A stretch of DNA of 64,000 nucleotides from Acidimicrobiaceae bacterium. Its GTDB lineage: Bacteria > Actinomycetota > Acidimicrobiia > Acidimicrobiales > UBA8190. Under the pieces are notes generated by a model. It was given only the letters and a program-made list of their open reading frames with translations, was not told the origin of the DNA and made no database searches. A program made the translations under genes and the position numbers. The stretch is taken from contig PLZB01000026.1 in the NCBI GenBank assembly GCA_003151955.1, forward strand, positions 1-64,000. The letters run 5' to 3'. Below are positions 53,520 through 62,518 of this stretch, piece by piece; position 1 is the stretch's first letter, and the number at the start of each line of letters is the position of its first letter.

Positions 53520-54862
53520 GGTCCCCCGGGCCCACCCAGCTGTCCCTGGCCGGGCGGGGGCCCTTGCGGGGACGGGTCCGTCCCCCCGGGGACAAGTCGA
53601 TCTCCCATCGGGCCCTCCTCCTCGGTGCCCTGGCCGAGGGGCGGTCCATCCTGACCGGCCTCTCCGACGGGGACGACGTGGTGAGGACCCAGGCCGCCGT
53701 CGAGGCCCTCGGGGCCGGGGTCAGCCCGGCGGTGGGGGAGGCCGGCCTCACCGTCGACGGCGGCCGGGACCGCCTGGGCCCGCCGGGGGAACCGCTCGAC
53801 ATGGGGAACTCCGGCACCGGGCTCCGACTCGTGGCGGGTCTGGTGGCGCAGTGGCCGGGGCCGGTGGAGCTGACCGGGGACCTGTCCCTGTCGAGCCGGC
53901 CCATGGACCGGATCGCCGTTCCCCTGCGGCTGATGGGGGCGGAGGTCGAAGGCCGGGGCCCGACCTGCCTCCCGCCCGTCGTCGTCAGTGGAGGGGGGCT
54001 CCGGGGCATCGACTACACCCCTCCGGTGGCGAGTGCCCAGGTCAAGTCGGCTGTCCTCCTGGCCGGCCTGTCGGCCACCGGGGAGACGGTGGTCCGAGAG
54101 CCGGTGGCCACCCGGGGCCACACCGAGGAGATGCTGGCCGCCTACGGGGCCGACATCGAGATCGTCGACGCGGGCCCGGGCCGGATCGTCCGGCTCCTCC
54201 CCTCGGCGCTCCGACCGTTCCGGCTGGCCGTCCCGGGCGACCCCTCCCAGGCCGCCTTCTGGGTCGTGGCGGCCTGCATCGTGCCCGGCAGCGAGGTCCT
54301 CGTCGAGCATGTCCACGTCGGCCGGGGCCGGCGGGGCTTCCTCGACGTCCTGTCCCGGATGGGGGCCGACATCGAGGAGATCCCGGTGGCCGGTGAGCCC
54401 GACACTGCCGACCTGCTCGTCCGATCCGGGCCGCTGCGGTCCACCGTGGTCGAGCCGGGCGAGGCCTCCGGCCTCATCGACGAGATCCCGGTCCTGGCCG
54501 TGGCGGCCGCTCTGGCTGCGGGCACGACCCTGTTCCGGCAGGTGGGGGAGCTCCGGGTGAAGGAATCGGACCGGCTGGCCGCCACCGCGGCCCTGGTGCG
54601 GTCCTTCGGGGCCGGGGCCGAGGTCGGCGGCGACGACCTGGCGGTCGAGGGACGGTCCGCTCTGACCCCGGCCGTCGTCGATGCCGGACTCGACCACCGG
54701 ATGGCCATGGCCGCAGCGGTCGCCGCCCTGGCCGGGCCGGCACCGGCAACGGGGACGACCCGGATCGACGGGTGGCGGGCCGTCGAGAGCAGCTATCCGG
54801 CGTTCATCGTCGACCTGGACCGCCTGAGCAGCCGGGATGGAGAGAGGGGGGAGCTTCCGTGA
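53516..54862 (+). CDS. aroA: 3-phosphoshikimate 1-carboxyvinyltransferase (EPSP synthase)
   Basis: 448 residues. Sixth step of the shikimate pathway. PPGDKSISHRALLLGAL binds substrate near residue 24, LDMGNSGTGLRL and SSRPMDRI follow, then SAQVKSAVLLAGL, RGHTEEML and the C-terminal LRVKESDRLAAT. The GDKS, SAQVK and RGHTE forms resemble class II (glyphosate-tolerant) EPSP synthases, but the NPTR element of that class is not seen. Overlaps cmk by four bases. Confidence 0.95.
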   Translation: MRSPGPTQLSLAGRGPLRGRVRPPGDKSISHRALLLGALAEGRSILTGLSDGDDVVRTQAAVEALGAGVSPAVGEAGLTVDGGRDRLGPPGEPLDMGNSGTGLRLVAGLVAQWPGPVELTGDLSLSSRPMDRIAVPLRLMGAEVEGRGPTCLPPVVVSGGGLRGIDYTPPVASAQVKSAVLLAGLSATGETVVREPVATRGHTEEMLAAYGADIEIVDAGPGRIVRLLPSALRPFRLAVPGDPSQAAFWVVAACIVPGSEVLVEHVHVGRGRRGFLDVLSRMGADIEEIPVAGEPDTADLLVRSGPLRSTVVEPGEASGLIDEIPVLAVAAALAAGTTLFRQVGELRVKESDRLAATAALVRSFGAGAEVGGDDLAVEGRSALTPAVVDAGLDHRMAMAAAVAALAGPAPATGTTRIDGWRAVESSYPAFIVDLDRLSSRDGERGELP

Positions 54863-55503
54863 CCAGGACGGTCGCCATCGACGGGCCGGCCGGGGCGGGG
54901 AAGTCCACCCTGGCCCGGCTCCTGGCCGAGCATCTCGGCGTGGAGCGGCTCGACACCGGGGCCATGTACCGGGCCGTGGCCTGGGCCGTGCTCCGGGCCG
55001 GTCTCGATCCCGCGGCCGGCGAGGCGGTGGCATCGCTGTGCCGGGGGCTGCGGATCGAGGTGGCCGACCGGGTCCTCGTCGATGGGGTGGACGCCACCGA
55101 GGGGATCCGGGGAGCCGACGTGGACGCCACCGTCTCGGTGGTGGCCGCCAACCCGGCCGTCCGGGCCGAGCTTGTCGGTCGACAGCGGGCCTGGGTGGAC
55201 GCCCGGGGCGGCGGAGTCCTCGAGGGACGTGACATCGGGACCGTCGTCCTCCCCGGGGCCGATCTGAAGGTCTACCTGACGGCCTCGCCCGGGGAGCGGG
55301 CCCAGCGGCGGGCCGGCGAGCGGCGCGACGGGCGGAGCGCAGAGGAGATCGGGGCCCAGCTGGCGGCCCGGGACCGGATCGACTCGAGCCGGCGGGACTC
55401 CCCGCTGCCGACGGTCGAGGATGCCGCCGCCGACGCCCTCGTCATCGACTCCACCGGTCTCGACGCCCAGGCGGTCCTCCAGGAGGTGTTGGCATGTCTG
55501 TAG
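54859..55503 (+). CDS. cmk: Cytidylate kinase
   Basis: 214 residues. P-loop IDGPAGAGKSTLARLLA near residue 7, LDTGAMYRAVAW, the lid EGRDIGTVVLPGAD and RDRIDSSRRDSPL. Phosphorylates CMP/dCMP. GTG 54859 is preceded by a GGGGGGAG site and overlaps the aroA stop as GTGA. Followed by plsC with a 10-base overlap; the M. tuberculosis equivalent is Rv1712. Confidence 0.95.
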   Translation: MTRTVAIDGPAGAGKSTLARLLAEHLGVERLDTGAMYRAVAWAVLRAGLDPAAGEAVASLCRGLRIEVADRVLVDGVDATEGIRGADVDATVSVVAANPAVRAELVGRQRAWVDARGGGVLEGRDIGTVVLPGADLKVYLTASPGERAQRRAGERRDGRSAEEIGAQLAARDRIDSSRRDSPLPTVEDAAADALVIDSTGLDAQAVLQEVLACL

Positions 55504-56189
55504 ACCCGCCCCAGATCCGCTCGGCCCGCTTGGGGGTCTCGAACCGCCTCTACCGGTTCCTGCGGTGGCTGGCCCATGTCGTGAACCGGGTCTCCTGGCG
55601 GGTCACGGTGGAGTACGAGGGCACCGTGCCCGAGGAGGGCCCCGTCATCCTGGCCCCGGTGCACCGGAGCTTCATCGACTTCTTCGTGGTCTCCGAGGTG
55701 ACCAGGAGGAAGATCTTCTACATGGCCAAGGACAGCCTGTGGGAGTCCCGCCGGTTGGGAGCCCTCCTCGACGCCGTGGGGGCCTTCCCCGTCCACCGCC
55801 AGGGCGCCGACCGGCTGGCCATGGACCGGGCCCAGGCCGTCCTGGAGCGGGGCGACGTCCTCATCCTGTTCCCGGAGGGAACCCGTCGGACCGGGGCCCT
55901 CGTGGAGGATCTCCACGAGGGGGCCGCCTTCCTGGCCGCCCGGACCGGGGCGGCCATCGTCCCCATCGGGATCGGGGGATCGGCCCGGGTCATGCCCAAG
56001 GGGTCGAGGATCCCCCGGCCGGTGCGGGTCCGGCTCGTGGTCGGCGAGCCGATCGATGCCCCGGAGCGCTCGGAACGGGGTCGGGTGCCGAGAAGCCAGG
56101 TCCACGCCCTGACCGGGACCCTCCATGAGGAGCTCCAGCGGCTCTTCGACGTGGCCCAGGCCCGGATGCTCGAGCGCCGGGGGCGCTGA
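55494..56189 (+). CDS. plsC: 1-acyl-glycerol-3-phosphate acyltransferase family (PlsC)
   Basis: 231 residues. Acyltransferase motifs I HRSFID (HxxxxD), II KDSLWESRRLGALL, III FPEGTRR and IV IVPIGIGGSARVMPKG in order. It acylates lysophosphatidic acid or a related glycerol lipid at the membrane face; the N-terminal RFLRWLAHVVNRVSWRV is the amphipathic membrane-contact helix. Coupled to cmk. Confidence 0.92.
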   Translation: MSVDPPQIRSARLGVSNRLYRFLRWLAHVVNRVSWRVTVEYEGTVPEEGPVILAPVHRSFIDFFVVSEVTRRKIFYMAKDSLWESRRLGALLDAVGAFPVHRQGADRLAMDRAQAVLERGDVLILFPEGTRRTGALVEDLHEGAAFLAARTGAAIVPIGIGGSARVMPKGSRIPRPVRVRLVVGEPIDAPERSERGRVPRSQVHALTGTLHEELQRLFDVAQARMLERRGR

Positions 56190-56205
56190 ACCGGCGGGAG
56201 GCCAA

Positions 56206-56211
56206 TACGAT
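56206..56211 (+). promoter_or_regulatory. Leaderless-type -10 element
   Basis: TACGAT ends six bases before ATG 56218 of the Ddn-like gene. Confidence 0.45.
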
Positions 56212-56217
56212 GGCGCC

Positions 56218-56664
56218 ATGGCCCTCGACGGCGACTACGAGCCCAGTCCGGCCCGGTGGGTCCGGGACCAGGTGGCGGCCTACGAGGCATCGGGGGGACG
56301 GGAGGCCAACACCCTGCTCGACACCGGCATGCCGGTCGTGATCGTGACGACCAGGGGGAACCGGACCGGGAAGATCCGCAAGACGCCGCTGATGCGGGTC
56401 GAGCACCGGGGGGAGTACGCCCTGGTGGCCTCGAAGGGGGGATCCCCGACCCATCCCGTCTGGTTCTACAACCTGGTGGCCGACCCGGAGTCGGTCACCG
56501 TCCAGGACGGGCCGGTGCCGGTCGAGATGGTGGCCCGCCGGGTCGAGGGGGAGGAGAAGGCCCGGTGGTGGGAGCGGGCCGTGGCCGCCTACCCCCCCTA
56601 CGCCGAGTACCAGGCCAACACGGTCCGGGACATCCCGGTGTTCGTAGCCGCCCCCAAGCCGTAG
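56218..56664 (+). CDS. F420H2-dependent reductase, Ddn/FDOR-A type
   Basis: 148 residues. Split-barrel fold of the deazaflavin-dependent nitroreductase group: VVIVTTRGNRTGKIRKTPLMRVEHRGEY binds the F420 phosphate/glutamate tail and SKGGSPTHPVWFYNLVADP is the family signature. Reduces quinones or other acceptors with F420H2; indicates the organism makes coenzyme F420. Confidence 0.9.
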   Translation: MALDGDYEPSPARWVRDQVAAYEASGGREANTLLDTGMPVVIVTTRGNRTGKIRKTPLMRVEHRGEYALVASKGGSPTHPVWFYNLVADPESVTVQDGPVPVEMVARRVEGEEKARWWERAVAAYPPYAEYQANTVRDIPVFVAAPKP

Positions 56665-56682
56665 CCGGCGTCGCTGACCCGA

Positions 56683-57123
56683 TCAGGTCGTCTTGGCGAT
56701 CAGGACGTGGCAGGTGGCACCGTGGGCCACCTTGCTCGGGACGGAGCCCAGCAGGCGGCGGGCCCCGTGCATGCCCTTGCTCCCGACCACGATGACGTCG
56801 GCTCCCTCGGACTCGGCCACGGTCAGGACGGCCTGGGCCGGATCGCCTTCGACGGCGTGGGTTCTGTGGGTGACACCGTCGGCCGACGCCGCGGCACTCG
56901 CGAGGGTGCGGCCGCTGAGCTCCTTGGTGACGGCCTTGGCCAGGGTGTCGTCGACGCCGGCGGCGGCCCCGGCTCCGGTCGCCTCGGCGGCCAGGCCGGT
57001 GGCCCGGTAGGCGTTCACGATGTGGAGGGTGGCCCCGCTGAGGCGGGCCAGATCCACGGCGAGGGCCACGGCAGCCTCGGCGGTGTCGGACCCGTCCGTC
57101 CCGACGACGATGGTGCTGAACAT
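56683..57123 (-). CDS. Universal stress protein (UspA)
   Basis: 146 residues. IVVGTDGSDTAEAAV start and the ATP loop VVGSKGMHGARRLLGSV. The usual spacing GxxG-x9-G(S/T) is one residue short here (x8), which may weaken ATP binding. AGGAG six bases before ATG 57123; the open frame to 57285 is not needed. Likely a stress response protein; it stands 56 bases downstream of the YfhO-like gene. Confidence 0.9.
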   Translation of the reverse strand: MFSTIVVGTDGSDTAEAAVALAVDLARLSGATLHIVNAYRATGLAAEATGAGAAAGVDDTLAKAVTKELSGRTLASAAASADGVTHRTHAVEGDPAQAVLTVAESEGADVIVVGSKGMHGARRLLGSVPSKVAHGATCHVLIAKTT

Positions 57124-57178
57124 GGGCGCTCCTGACTGGGATGACCCCGGTTCCGGCCCGGTGGTCGTTGCCCGGAGG

Positions 57179-59980
57179 CTACCGCCCTGCCGGCTCTCCG
57201 GCCGCGGCTGTGCCATCGCGCCGCCGGCGTCGACGACCGAGCAGACGGGGCCCGACGACCAGGACGACGACCAGGACCGCACCAAGGGTGGTGACGGCGG
57301 CCCCGGTGGAGAGATGGGGCGAGCGGTAGCGGAAGGTCACCAGGTGGGTTCCGGCCGGGACCTGGACCTGTTGGAGGAGGTCGAGACGGCTGACAGGCAG
57401 ATCCGAGGTGCCCAGGGTGGCCCGCCAGCCCGGGTCGTAGGCGACGGAGCGGACCAGCACGGTGGGGGAGGGGCTCTCGACCCGGATGGTCTGGTCGCCC
57501 CAGGGGGTGTCGGAGACGATCCGGGCCGAGCCGGCCGGGTTCTCGACCCAGACCCGTCCCGCTGCGGCGGTGTTCTCGAAGACGGAGAAGGGCCCGATCA
57601 TCCCGGCGAAGTGCCAGGTGGGCAGGGTCAGGTCGTCGACGAGGCTGCCATCGAGCCGGTAGGTGCCCTGGCCCTCGGTCCGCAGGACAGCCCGGCCCAC
57701 GAGCAGTGGCGGCCCAGGCGCAGGCCCCGGCCCGGCGACGGCCAGGACAATGCCCGAGGCGGCGGTGGCGGGCACGGCGACGGAGGCCGTCGTCGTGCCG
57801 TCGACGGTGACGGGTGGGTCGACCCAGGTGACCGTGGTGCCGTCGGGACCGACCAGACCGATGCGCAGGGAGCTGAAGCCGGAGGCGACCACGGGCACGG
57901 CCACCGACGTCAGGGTCAGGACGGTGCCGAAGCTGAAGGTCCGGGAGGTTCCGCCGGGTAGGGGGAGGGCCGGGGGCGGGGGCGCCGCCAGCTGGTAGTC
58001 CGACAGCGGCGTGGGGCTGGCGTCGTCGGGCCCGGCCGGGGCGCTCGGCCGGGGCGGGTTCGGGGGGAGCGGGGTGGCCCCGTTGGCGATGTTGGCGGGC
58101 GAGCCGGGAGCGGTGTCGACGAGATGGACGAAGTACTGGGGCACCGAGACGAGGACACCGAGGTCGAGCCAGGAGAAGGTCCCGTCGGCGAGACCGGCCG
58201 GGCTGAGGTTCGACTGCTCGTGGGTGCCGGTGCCGAGGTCGTATCGGGCGTCGACGATGGCCCCGTAGCCCTGGATGCTCGCCAGTCCGCGGAGGATGTT
58301 GAGGTCGGGTTGGCCCAGATCGTCGGTCTGGACGGGGTAGATGCGGTCGGGGTCGAAGAGGGCCACCCGGTGGAACTGGCCCCCCGGTCCGGGTCCGAGG
58401 CTGGTGACGGCGGCGGCCAGCGCGTTGGCCTGGGCCGCTGAGGCCAGGTCAGCCGAGGACGGGCTGGGGAAGCCCTCCGTGAACGTGTTGAAGCAGGCCA
58501 GGTCGAGGACGAGGACCAGGGCGGCGGCGGCCGGAATCCGACGTCCGAGGCGGCGGCGGCCCAGGACGGCGGCGGCGGCGGCCAGGGCGATGGCGGTGGG
58601 GATGGTGAGGACCACGATCAGGGGCCTGAGGCTGGTCCGGTCGACCGGTCCGGGGACGTGGAGGACGTGGGGGAGCCAGGGCCCGCCGATCAGGAGGGCG
58701 AGCTGGAGTCCGACCACGGCCAGGACGGGAACGAGGGAGAGGACCACATCGGAGGTCAGGCGGCGGGCCGGGGGCTCGGCGTCCTCGGGTGCGGTCCGGG
58801 CCAGGAGCACCCGGTCGACCCAGACCCCGAAGAGGACGGCCAGAGAGAGGTCGGCCACAAGGAGGCCCCGGACCAGGAGACGCTGCCGGTTGAAGAGGGG
58901 GAGCTGGTAGAGGACGTGGCCGAACGGGGTGAAGGCGCCCCAGGCCAGCAGGAGGCCCAGGGCGAAGATCCCGTACCAGATCCGCCAGGTCGGGGCGTCG
59001 GGACCGGTCAGGTGACGGCGGGCCAGGAGACCGAAGAGGCCCATGACGGGGAGGATGCCCAGGTAGCTGGAGAGCTCGGGGAGGTTGTACGTCCCCAAGT
59101 AGGTGACCGGGAAGCTGTGGCCGGCGCCGAGGAGGAGGGGGTCGAGGCCGAGAACGGTCAGGGACTTGTTCATGGATCCGGAGGTGAAGTACCAGTAGGT
59201 CGAGGCGGCCCGCTGGGAGTGGGCCTGGAGGGTGCTGCCGGCCAGGAGCTGAACCGCACCGAGCATCCCTCCGAGGAGAGACCCGGCTCCGGCGCCGAGC
59301 AGGATGACGAGCCGGCGCCCGGCGGTGCGGACCGCCAACCAGAGGGTGAAGACGGCCAGGGCCAGGCCGCCGTCGAGGATGGGCTCGGCCGAACCGGCCA
59401 GGATCATCAGTCCGAGGGAGACACCGAGGAGGGCGACCCACGGTCCGGGGCTGCGGCCTTCGGGTCGGTGGGCCAGCCGGTCCAGGGCCACGAAGGCCCA
59501 GGGGAGCCAGGAGGCGGCCTCGACCAGGTCGATGTGGACGGACTGGCCGGCCATGAAGCCGCCGTAGGTGAAGGCCCCGGCGGCGAGGGAGGCGGCGGTC
59601 CAGGAGCGGCCGAGGCAGCGGAGGAGGGCGAGCATCCCGGTGGCGGCGACCACCTCGACCACGACCTGGTTGCCCATCCAGGCCACGGCGTCGGGCAGGA
59701 GGGCGAAGAGCCAGGTCACCGGGTAGGCGGCTCCGGCGTTGAAGCCGGCCAGGAGGGGGGTGCCGCTCCAGATCAGGGGGTTCCAGAGGGGGAGATGTCC
59801 GCTACGGAGGTCCTGGCCGACGAGGACCCGGAGGGGGTAGTTCTGGATGAGGTTGTCCCCGACGAGCCACGGGGTTCCGACGGCGGTGGGGACCCCGAAG
59901 AGGGCCAGGGGGATGAGCACGAAGGACAGCACGGGGCGGACCCCGGGCCGGGCCAGGACGCGAACCGACAACCGCTTCAC
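57179..59980 (-). CDS. YfhO-type large membrane protein
   Basis: 933 residues. About 12 to 14 membrane spans in the first ~500 residues, preceded by the family start GDNLIQNYPLRVLVGQDL and LPLWNPLIWSGTPLLAG. A periplasmic beta-rich region at about 510-880 and a last span near 905 follow. YfhO proteins are GT-C-like and help glycosylate lipoteichoic acids or similar envelope polymers in Bacillus. GTG 59980 is the start. It probably works with the dolichyl-phosphate-mannose-synthase-like gene 27 bases upstream. Confidence 0.85.
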   Translation of the reverse strand: MKRLSVRVLARPGVRPVLSFVLIPLALFGVPTAVGTPWLVGDNLIQNYPLRVLVGQDLRSGHLPLWNPLIWSGTPLLAGFNAGAAYPVTWLFALLPDAVAWMGNQVVVEVVAATGMLALLRCLGRSWTAASLAAGAFTYGGFMAGQSVHIDLVEAASWLPWAFVALDRLAHRPEGRSPGPWVALLGVSLGLMILAGSAEPILDGGLALAVFTLWLAVRTAGRRLVILLGAGAGSLLGGMLGAVQLLAGSTLQAHSQRAASTYWYFTSGSMNKSLTVLGLDPLLLGAGHSFPVTYLGTYNLPELSSYLGILPVMGLFGLLARRHLTGPDAPTWRIWYGIFALGLLLAWGAFTPFGHVLYQLPLFNRQRLLVRGLLVADLSLAVLFGVWVDRVLLARTAPEDAEPPARRLTSDVVLSLVPVLAVVGLQLALLIGGPWLPHVLHVPGPVDRTSLRPLIVVLTIPTAIALAAAAAVLGRRRLGRRIPAAAALVLVLDLACFNTFTEGFPSPSSADLASAAQANALAAAVTSLGPGPGGQFHRVALFDPDRIYPVQTDDLGQPDLNILRGLASIQGYGAIVDARYDLGTGTHEQSNLSPAGLADGTFSWLDLGVLVSVPQYFVHLVDTAPGSPANIANGATPLPPNPPRPSAPAGPDDASPTPLSDYQLAAPPPPALPLPGGTSRTFSFGTVLTLTSVAVPVVASGFSSLRIGLVGPDGTTVTWVDPPVTVDGTTTASVAVPATAASGIVLAVAGPGPAPGPPLLVGRAVLRTEGQGTYRLDGSLVDDLTLPTWHFAGMIGPFSVFENTAAAGRVWVENPAGSARIVSDTPWGDQTIRVESPSPTVLVRSVAYDPGWRATLGTSDLPVSRLDLLQQVQVPAGTHLVTFRYRSPHLSTGAAVTTLGAVLVVVLVVGPRLLGRRRRRRDGTAAAGEPAGR

Positions 59981-60007
59981 CGTGGCGTCACCGTCAGTCC
60001 CGGTGGT

Positions 60008-60835
60008 CTACGGGTGCCGTTCGCGGAGCCAGGTCCGGAAGACGACCCGGGCGTATTGGAAGCCGAAGAAGACGTTGTGACCCTTCTTGGACTCTCCGGA
60101 CGCCCGGGGGTGCCAGACGGTGGGTCGCTCCCCGATCCGCCATCCCCGGGCCGCGGCGCTGATGAGCAGCTCGGCCGTCTGGTACTGGTCCTGCTCGAGG
60201 ACCACGTCGGAGAGGACCTCGATCCGCAGGCCCCGGAAGCCGTTGGAGGTGTCGGTGAGGTGCTGGTGGGCCAGGAGGTTGATGACGGCGGCGAAGAGGA
60301 CGACGCCGGTGCGCCGGAACCGGTCCGACGTGTGGTCGATCCCGAGCCGCCGGCTGGCGACGACGAAATCGAGGTCGCCGGCCAGGAGGGGGGCGATGAT
60401 GTCCGGGATCTCGGCCGGGTCGTTCTGGCCGTCGGCGTCGAGGGTGACGACGTAGCGGGCCCCGTGAGCGCCGGCCAGGGTATAGCCGACCCGGAGGGCG
60501 ACACCCTGACCCATGTTGGCGGGCAGGACGCAGCAGAAGGCGCCACGCTCGGCGACGATGTCCTCGGTGGCGTCGTCGCCGCCGTCGACGACCACGAGTG
60601 TCGAGACGGCCAGACCGTCGACCTCGACGGGAACGGCCTTCAGGACGTCGCCGATGTTGTCGGCCTCGAGGTAGGAGGCGATGAGGACCACGACGGGCCC
60701 GAAGGCGGCGTCGGGATGGCGGCGGTTGAAGTCCTGGCGGGCCAGGCCGGTGACGAGACGCCGGAGGTCGTCAGAACGACGTCGCTGCCGGCGGCGACCC
60801 TTCGTGAGCGAGTCGAGCAGGACCGGGAGGCCCAT
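60008..60835 (-). CDS. Family 2 glycosyltransferase
   Basis: 275 residues. GT-A fold with VVLIASYLEADNIGDVL, VVDGGDDATEDI, the metal site TLDADGQND (DxD) and TDTSNGFRGLR, like polyprenyl-phosphate mannose/glucose synthases but without C-terminal spans. It would load a sugar onto a lipid carrier for the YfhO-type protein. ATG 60835 overlaps the HD-domain gene stop by one base (TGATG). Confidence 0.9.
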   Translation of the reverse strand: MGLPVLLDSLTKGRRRQRRRSDDLRRLVTGLARQDFNRRHPDAAFGPVVVLIASYLEADNIGDVLKAVPVEVDGLAVSTLVVVDGGDDATEDIVAERGAFCCVLPANMGQGVALRVGYTLAGAHGARYVVTLDADGQNDPAEIPDIIAPLLAGDLDFVVASRRLGIDHTSDRFRRTGVVLFAAVINLLAHQHLTDTSNGFRGLRIEVLSDVVLEQDQYQTAELLISAAARGWRIGERPTVWHPRASGESKKGHNVFFGFQYARVVFRTWLRERHP

Positions 60836-61389
60836 CAGAGGGCAGCCGGCTTGGAGAAGACCTCCCGGACCAGGGGCTCGAAATGGCTGAGGGGAAGGGT
60901 GGGGTAGTCGGGGTCGAAGCTCGTCTGGTCCCACTCGTCGGCGAAGCGCTCGGCCAGGGCGTACCAGACCTCACCCTGGTAGTGGTCCCGGGCGTCGGGG
61001 TTGCCCCCGAAGTGGTGGTAGTAGTGCCGGCCCTGGAAGTCCTGGTGGGCCACGATCATCTCCACCACCTCGGCCCGGACGTAGGGCCGGAGGATCTCGG
61101 CGGCGATCCGGGGATGGTTGAAGATGGAGACGACCTTCCCGATGTCGTGGCAGAGGGAGGCCACCACGACCTCGGTGTCGGCCCCGGCCTCCTCGGCCCG
61201 GGTGGCGGTCTGGAGGCAGTGGGTGAGCTGGTCGACGGCGAAGCCGTCGGTGATCTCGGCCAGGCTCTCGAGCATCCCGAGGACGGCGTCGGCGGTCCGG
61301 CCCTGGAGTCTCGAGGTCTCGGCGCCGATCCGGGCCCACTGCTCGGCGGTCGACTCGTCCATCCGGCTGAAGGAGGTGGGACTGGTCAT
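60835..61389 (-). CDS. HD-domain oxygenase-like protein (PhnZ type)
   Basis: 184 residues. DQLTHCLQTATRAEEAGAD, VVASLCHDIGK and VAHQDFQGRHYYHHFGG give the His, His-Asp-Lys and His ligands expected of the di-iron HD group that includes PhnZ and myo-inositol oxygenase. The first motif is close to that of PhnZ, which oxidatively splits C-P bonds. No phosphonate transport gene is nearby, so the substrate is open; a plain phosphohydrolase is the alternative. Confidence 0.75.
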   Translation of the reverse strand: MTSPTSFSRMDESTAEQWARIGAETSRLQGRTADAVLGMLESLAEITDGFAVDQLTHCLQTATRAEEAGADTEVVVASLCHDIGKVVSIFNHPRIAAEILRPYVRAEVVEMIVAHQDFQGRHYYHHFGGNPDARDHYQGEVWYALAERFADEWDQTSFDPDYPTLPLSHFEPLVREVFSKPAAL

Positions 61390-61434
61390 CGGGACAGTCT
61401 CGCGCTCGGGTCGCCCGGAAGGGGATTCGGGGGG

Positions 61435-62490
61435 TCAGCCGGAGAGGCCGGACAGGACGTCGGCGGCCGACACGGCCCGGTCGCCACCCAGAGGTCCGCT
61501 GTCGGGATCAGGAACCGGCGGGGCGGCCAGGCTGACGGCCAGGGCGGCCGAAAGTCCCCGGAGGAGGTCCCGGAGCTCGGGTGGGGGCGGGAAGTACTCG
61601 TCCTCCACGGTGACGTGGATCTCCTCCACCCCGTGGCGGGGGGCCAGGCGGGCCACCACGGCGTCGACGAGCTCGTCGGGGGCGGAGGCGCCGGCGGTGA
61701 CGGCGACGGTGCCGGTGAGGTCGTCGGGGAGCTCGGAGGCCTCGTTGACCCGGTAGACCCGGGGGGCGCCACAGGCCAGGGCCACCTGCTCCAGGGCCCT
61801 GGTGTTGGAGGAGTTGATGGAGCCGATCACCACGACGGCGTCAGCCTGGCCGGCGATGGCCTTCAGGGCGGCCTGGCGGTTGGTGGTGGCGAAGCAGAGG
61901 TCCGAGCGGTTGGGCATCCAGAGCTCAGGGAAGCGGTCCCGGGCCCGGCCCATGATCCCCGACCACTCGTCGTGGCTGAGGGTGGTCTGGGCCAGGAGGG
62001 CGACCGGATGGTCCGGACCGAGCTCGGCGGCGGCCGCGTCGACTTCGGACTCGGACTGGACGAGGCGGACCGACCCCGGGGCCACGGCCATCGTCCCGAC
62101 GGCCTCCTCGTGCCCCTCGTGGCCGACATAGAGCACGGTGTACCCCTTGCGGGCCCGGACCTTCAGCTCGTGGTGGACCTTGGTGACGAGGGGGCAGACG
62201 GCGTCGACGACGACCCGGCCCCGGTCACGGGCCGACTCGACGACCTCGGGGGCCGAGCCGTGGGCGGAGAGCATCAGGGGGGCTCCCGGGGGGACGTCGT
62301 CGATGTCGTCGACGAAGATGACCCCCTGGGCCCGGAATTGGTCGACGACATGCCGGTTGTGGACGATCTCGTGGTAGCAGTAGACGGGAGGGTCGAAGAC
62401 CCTGACCATCCAGGCCAGGGCCTTGATGGCCTTCTCGACGCCGGCGCAGAATCCCCGGGGGGAGGCCAGCAGGACGCGGTCGACGGGCAC
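61435..62490 (-). CDS. ispH: 4-hydroxy-3-methylbut-2-enyl diphosphate reductase
   Basis: 351 residues. Last step of the non-mevalonate isoprenoid pathway. The three [4Fe-4S] cysteines are in PRGFCAG (Cys15), DAVCPLVTKVH and SDLCFATTNRQ; conserved YCYHEIVHNRHVV and HEGHEE provide substrate histidines. About 30 residues longer than E. coli IspH at the C-terminus. Leaderless-type GTG start from the shared palindromic promoter. Confidence 0.95.
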   Translation of the reverse strand: MPVDRVLLASPRGFCAGVEKAIKALAWMVRVFDPPVYCYHEIVHNRHVVDQFRAQGVIFVDDIDDVPPGAPLMLSAHGSAPEVVESARDRGRVVVDAVCPLVTKVHHELKVRARKGYTVLYVGHEGHEEAVGTMAVAPGSVRLVQSESEVDAAAAELGPDHPVALLAQTTLSHDEWSGIMGRARDRFPELWMPNRSDLCFATTNRQAALKAIAGQADAVVVIGSINSSNTRALEQVALACGAPRVYRVNEASELPDDLTGTVAVTAGASAPDELVDAVVARLAPRHGVEEIHVTVEDEYFPPPPELRDLLRGLSAALAVSLAAPPVPDPDSGPLGGDRAVSAADVLSGLSG

Positions 62491-62494
62491 CCCT

Positions 62495-62514
62495 CCAGGG
62501 TACCGATACCCTGG
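62495..62514. promoter_or_regulatory. Palindromic divergent leaderless promoter of ispH and the DUF512 gene
   Basis: CCAGGGTA-CCGA-TACCCTGG, an inverted repeat with 8-base arms. Each arm contains TACCCT on its own strand; the minus copy ends six bases before the ispH GTG 62490 and the plus copy six bases before ATG 62519. The start codons lie only 28 bases apart. Confidence 0.6.
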
Positions 62515-62518
62515 GGGG

